Assembly (NCBI GenBank): GCA_026387485.1
Contig: JAPLLQ010000040.1
Span: 1 to 7,962, forward strand
Direction of reading: 5' to 3'
DNA from: Candidatus Omnitrophota bacterium
GTDB lineage: Bacteria; Omnitrophota; Gorgyraeia; Gygaellales; Profunditerraquicolaceae
Length of the DNA stretch: 7,962 nt
The notes under the pieces were generated by a model. It made no database searches. It was not told the origin of the DNA and was given only the letters and a program-made list of their open reading frames with translations. Position numbers and translations under genes: made by a program. Of this stretch, positions 6,900-7,962 are shown in pieces. Within the stretch, counting starts at the first letter, position 1; each line of letters opens with the position of its first letter.

Positions 6900-7627
6900 G
6901 CCAGAATTTTTTAATCGATCAGAATATCCAAAGGAAGATAATCAGGGAGCTTGATTTACTACCTTCGGATATTGTATTAGAGATAGGCCCGGGAAGAGGA
7001 AGGCTGACTAGCCTGATTGCTCCACAGGTAGAGAAAGTTTATGCCATAGAAGTCGATAAGCGACTCTGTCTTATACTAAATCAACGTTTTAAAGATACAC
7101 CGGATGTCTCAATCATCAATCAGGATATTTTAAAATTTGATTTAACTTACCTTAAGCTTAAACCTAAAATTAAAGTATTCGGCAATATACCTTATTACAT
7201 ATCCAGCCCAATCATAGAACATTTGATAAAATACCGTGGAAGGGTTAGTACAGCGTTTTTGACGGTGCAGAAAGAGTTTGCTCAAAGAATAGTTGCTGCC
7301 CCGGGGACAAAAAATTTTTCCTCTTTTAGCTGCTTTGTGCAATATTATATTAAGGCCAAGGTTCTCTTCGATATAAGCAAGAATTGTTTTAAGCCTGCAC
7401 CTAAAGTAGATTCTTCTTTTATACGGTTAGATATAAGAGACCACCCAGTCATAAGAACTGCTTTTAATCAGAGGAGGAAGACTTTGCGCAATAGCCTAGC
7501 AGGATCTGTCTCCAAAGAGACATTGGATAGCTTTTTTAATAAGTTAAATATCGATAAAAATTCCCGCCCCGAAGCTCTCTCCCTAAAAGATTTCGCCGTT
7601 TTAACGGATTTGTCAGAAAATATTTAA
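6872..7627 (+). CDS. rsmA: 16S rRNA (adenine(1518)-N6/adenine(1519)-N6)-dimethyltransferase RsmA (KsgA)
   Basis: RsmA uses S-adenosylmethionine to dimethylate two adjacent adenines in the 3' terminal hairpin loop of 16S rRNA, a late check on 30S assembly. The 251-residue product has the N-terminal KKRLGQNFLID (6-16), SAM motif I EIGPGRGRLT (37-46), the acidic ribose-binding Glu60, QDILKFD (84-90), the catalytic motif GNIPYYIS (104-111), TVQKEFAQRI (131-140) and FKPAPKVDSSF (173-183). The C-terminal QRRKTLRNSL (200-209) and RPEALSL are present. It is shorter than the usual 265-280 residues. Between RDHPV (189-193) and IRTAFNQRRK the helix normally preceding AF.QRRK is missing, about 12-15 residues, without a frame change. 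The ATG at 6872 lies inside the end of pdxA (28-base overlap) with no strong ribosome-binding site, so expression probably depends on coupling. Confidence 0.95.
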   Translation: MRIQPKKRLGQNFLIDQNIQRKIIRELDLLPSDIVLEIGPGRGRLTSLIAPQVEKVYAIEVDKRLCLILNQRFKDTPDVSIINQDILKFDLTYLKLKPKIKVFGNIPYYISSPIIEHLIKYRGRVSTAFLTVQKEFAQRIVAAPGTKNFSSFSCFVQYYIKAKVLFDISKNCFKPAPKVDSSFIRLDIRDHPVIRTAFNQRRKTLRNSLAGSVSKETLDSFFNKLNIDKNSRPEALSLKDFAVLTDLSENI

Positions 7628-7635
7628 AAAAATAC

Positions 7636-7664
7636 TTGACAAACCATGGCTTATAGTATATATT
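7636..7664 (+). promoter_or_regulatory. Sigma-70-type promoter for the tRNA-Thr/rpmG unit
   Basis: A perfect -35 hexamer TTGACA (7636-7641) and a TATATT -10 (7659-7664) are separated by 17 bases, the optimal spacing. TATATA at 7657-7662 with 15 bases is an alternative -10. Transcription would start near 7671. The promoter begins eight bases after the rsmA stop codon and faces the tRNA gene. The matches are strong, but activity is inferred. Confidence 0.75.
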
Positions 7665-7719
7665 TAAACGCTTACGTAACTACATAGCATCACAGCAGTT
7701 TAATCTTAAAAAAAAGCGG

Positions 7720-7773
7720 AAAAAAGAAGGAATTTCTCTTAGAAATTCTGGAGTGGATTTTTTTTATTTTTTT
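7720..7773 (+). terminator. Hairpin with T-tracts in the leader between promoter and tRNA-Thr
   Basis: GAATTTCT (7730-7737) and AGAAATTC (7741-7748) form a perfect eight-pair stem with a CTT loop. Nine bases later come T8 (7758-7765), an A, and T7 (7767-7773). Upstream A-runs (7708-7715 and 7720-7725) could pair with the T-tracts and lengthen the structure. It may be the intrinsic terminator of the long upstream operon. Because it lies downstream of the 7636-7664 promoter, it could also act as an attenuator for tRNA-Thr/rpmG. The A/T-rich stem and the gap before the T-run make it a non-ideal terminator. Confidence 0.45.
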
Positions 7774-7780
7774 CTAAATA

Positions 7781-7800
7781 CGCCGGCCAGGCGCTTAAGC
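7781..7800. repeat. Small hairpin and GCTTAAGC palindrome just before tRNA-Thr
   Basis: CGCC (7781-7784) pairs with GGCG (7790-7793) around a five-base loop, and GCTTAAGC (7793-7800) is a perfect eight-base palindrome. They lie nine bases before the mature tRNA 5' end, in an otherwise AT-rich leader. They might help present the precursor for 5' processing, but short palindromes like these arise easily by chance. Confidence 0.25.
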
Positions 7801-7809
7801 TAAAGTTAT

Positions 7810-7882
7810 GCTGGAGTAGCTCAGTCGGCAGAGCACGTCCTTGGTAAGGACGGGGTCGCGAGTTCGATTCTCGTCTCCAGCT
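7810..7882 (+). tRNA. tRNA-Thr (anticodon GGT)
   Basis: The 73-base sequence folds as a full cloverleaf. The acceptor stem is GCTGGAG (7810-7816) with CTCCAGC (7875-7881). The D arm is GCTC/GAGC (7819-7834). The anticodon stem CGTCC/GGACG (7836-7852) holds the loop TTGGTAA, with anticodon GGT at 7843-7845 reading ACC and ACT threonine codons. The T arm is GCGAG-TTCGATT-CTCGT (7858-7874), closed by one G-T pair. The discriminator base is T (7882) and the 3' CCA is not encoded. It is likely cotranscribed with rpmG, which begins 12 bases further on. tRNA-Thr near rpmG-secE-nusG is a common arrangement, often with tuf between them; tuf is absent here. Confidence 0.96.
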
Positions 7883-7894
7883 TATAAATAAATT

Positions 7895-7962
7895 ATGCGA
7901 GAGATAATTACATTAGAGTGTACGGTTTGCAAAAATAGAAATTATACGACGACAAAAAATAA
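7895..7962 (+). CDS. rpmG: 50S ribosomal protein L33, N-terminal part (cut by window edge)
   Basis: The 22 complete codons visible read MREIITLECTVCKNRNYTTT followed by KN, matching the start of the zinc-ribbon type of L33. The first CxxC pair (Cys9 and Cys12) of its zinc site is present; the second pair would lie past the right edge. L33 is a small protein of the large ribosomal subunit near the E site. The ATG at 7895 is only 12 bases after the tRNA-Thr 3' end and has no Shine-Dalgarno-like sequence before it. After tRNA 3' processing the messenger would have a leader of about 12 bases. By common gene order, secE and nusG are expected downstream, but they are not in the window. Confidence 0.9.
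   Translation, partial: MREIITLECTVCKNRNYTTTKN

Noticed and set aside
7665..7809. T-box riboswitch before tRNA-Thr
   Set aside because: No recognisable T-box antiterminator sequence or specifier loop could be found, and T-boxes usually precede synthetase or amino-acid genes.
1..7962. CRISPR arrays, transposons, phage genes or an undescribed multi-gene system
   Set aside because: No regularly spaced repeats, long terminal inverted repeats, transposase or integrase motifs were seen, and every substantial reading frame is explained by a known housekeeping family.

Overview
The window looks like AT-rich bacterial chromosome carrying housekeeping genes, nearly all on the + strand. The protein flavour, the surA-pdxA-rsmA order, the SecD-SecF fusion and a very short Mfd suggest a diderm bacterium of the candidate phylum Omnitrophota. 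That assignment is an inference from remembered family resemblance, not from a search. No mobile element, CRISPR array, phage gene or biosynthetic accessory cluster is visible.

Layout. Positions 1-410 hold the 3' end of trpE. A 56-base gap with two small hairpins leads to rpsP (467-712). There follow yajC (715-1005) and a fused secDF (1021 to 3199, broken near 2926). Next come a compact mfd (3206-5104), a SurA-like periplasmic chaperone gene (5097-5950, broken near 5189), pdxA (5910-6899) and rsmA/ksgA (6872-7627). Genes from rpsP to rsmA are separated by 15 bases or less, or overlap, so they probably form one transcript. A clear sigma-70-type promoter starts just after rsmA. It faces a 139-base leader with a hairpin and T-tracts, then tRNA-Thr(GGT) and the start of rpmG (ribosomal protein L33), which runs off the right edge.

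How the genes relate. YajC and SecDF are the accessory part of the Sec translocon and the SurA-like protein would act on exported proteins, so the middle of the cluster serves export and envelope biogenesis. Mfd (transcription-coupled repair), PdxA (vitamin B6 synthesis), RsmA (16S rRNA dimethylation), S16, L33 and tRNA-Thr are general housekeeping. The right-hand promoter probably opens the rpmG-secE-nusG type of unit.

The main oddity is a series of losses in conserved coding sequence. secF lacks the conserved GYSxNDT segment and changes frame. The surA-like gene lacks the first SurA_N block and changes frame. RsmA appears to lack a short C-terminal helix in frame. Mfd has no UvrA-binding N-terminal part, no D3 and no C-terminal D7, although its boundaries look natural. 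The small losses could be assembly errors or real decay; the Mfd form may be a true lineage-specific minimal version. I did not find a novel biological system here.
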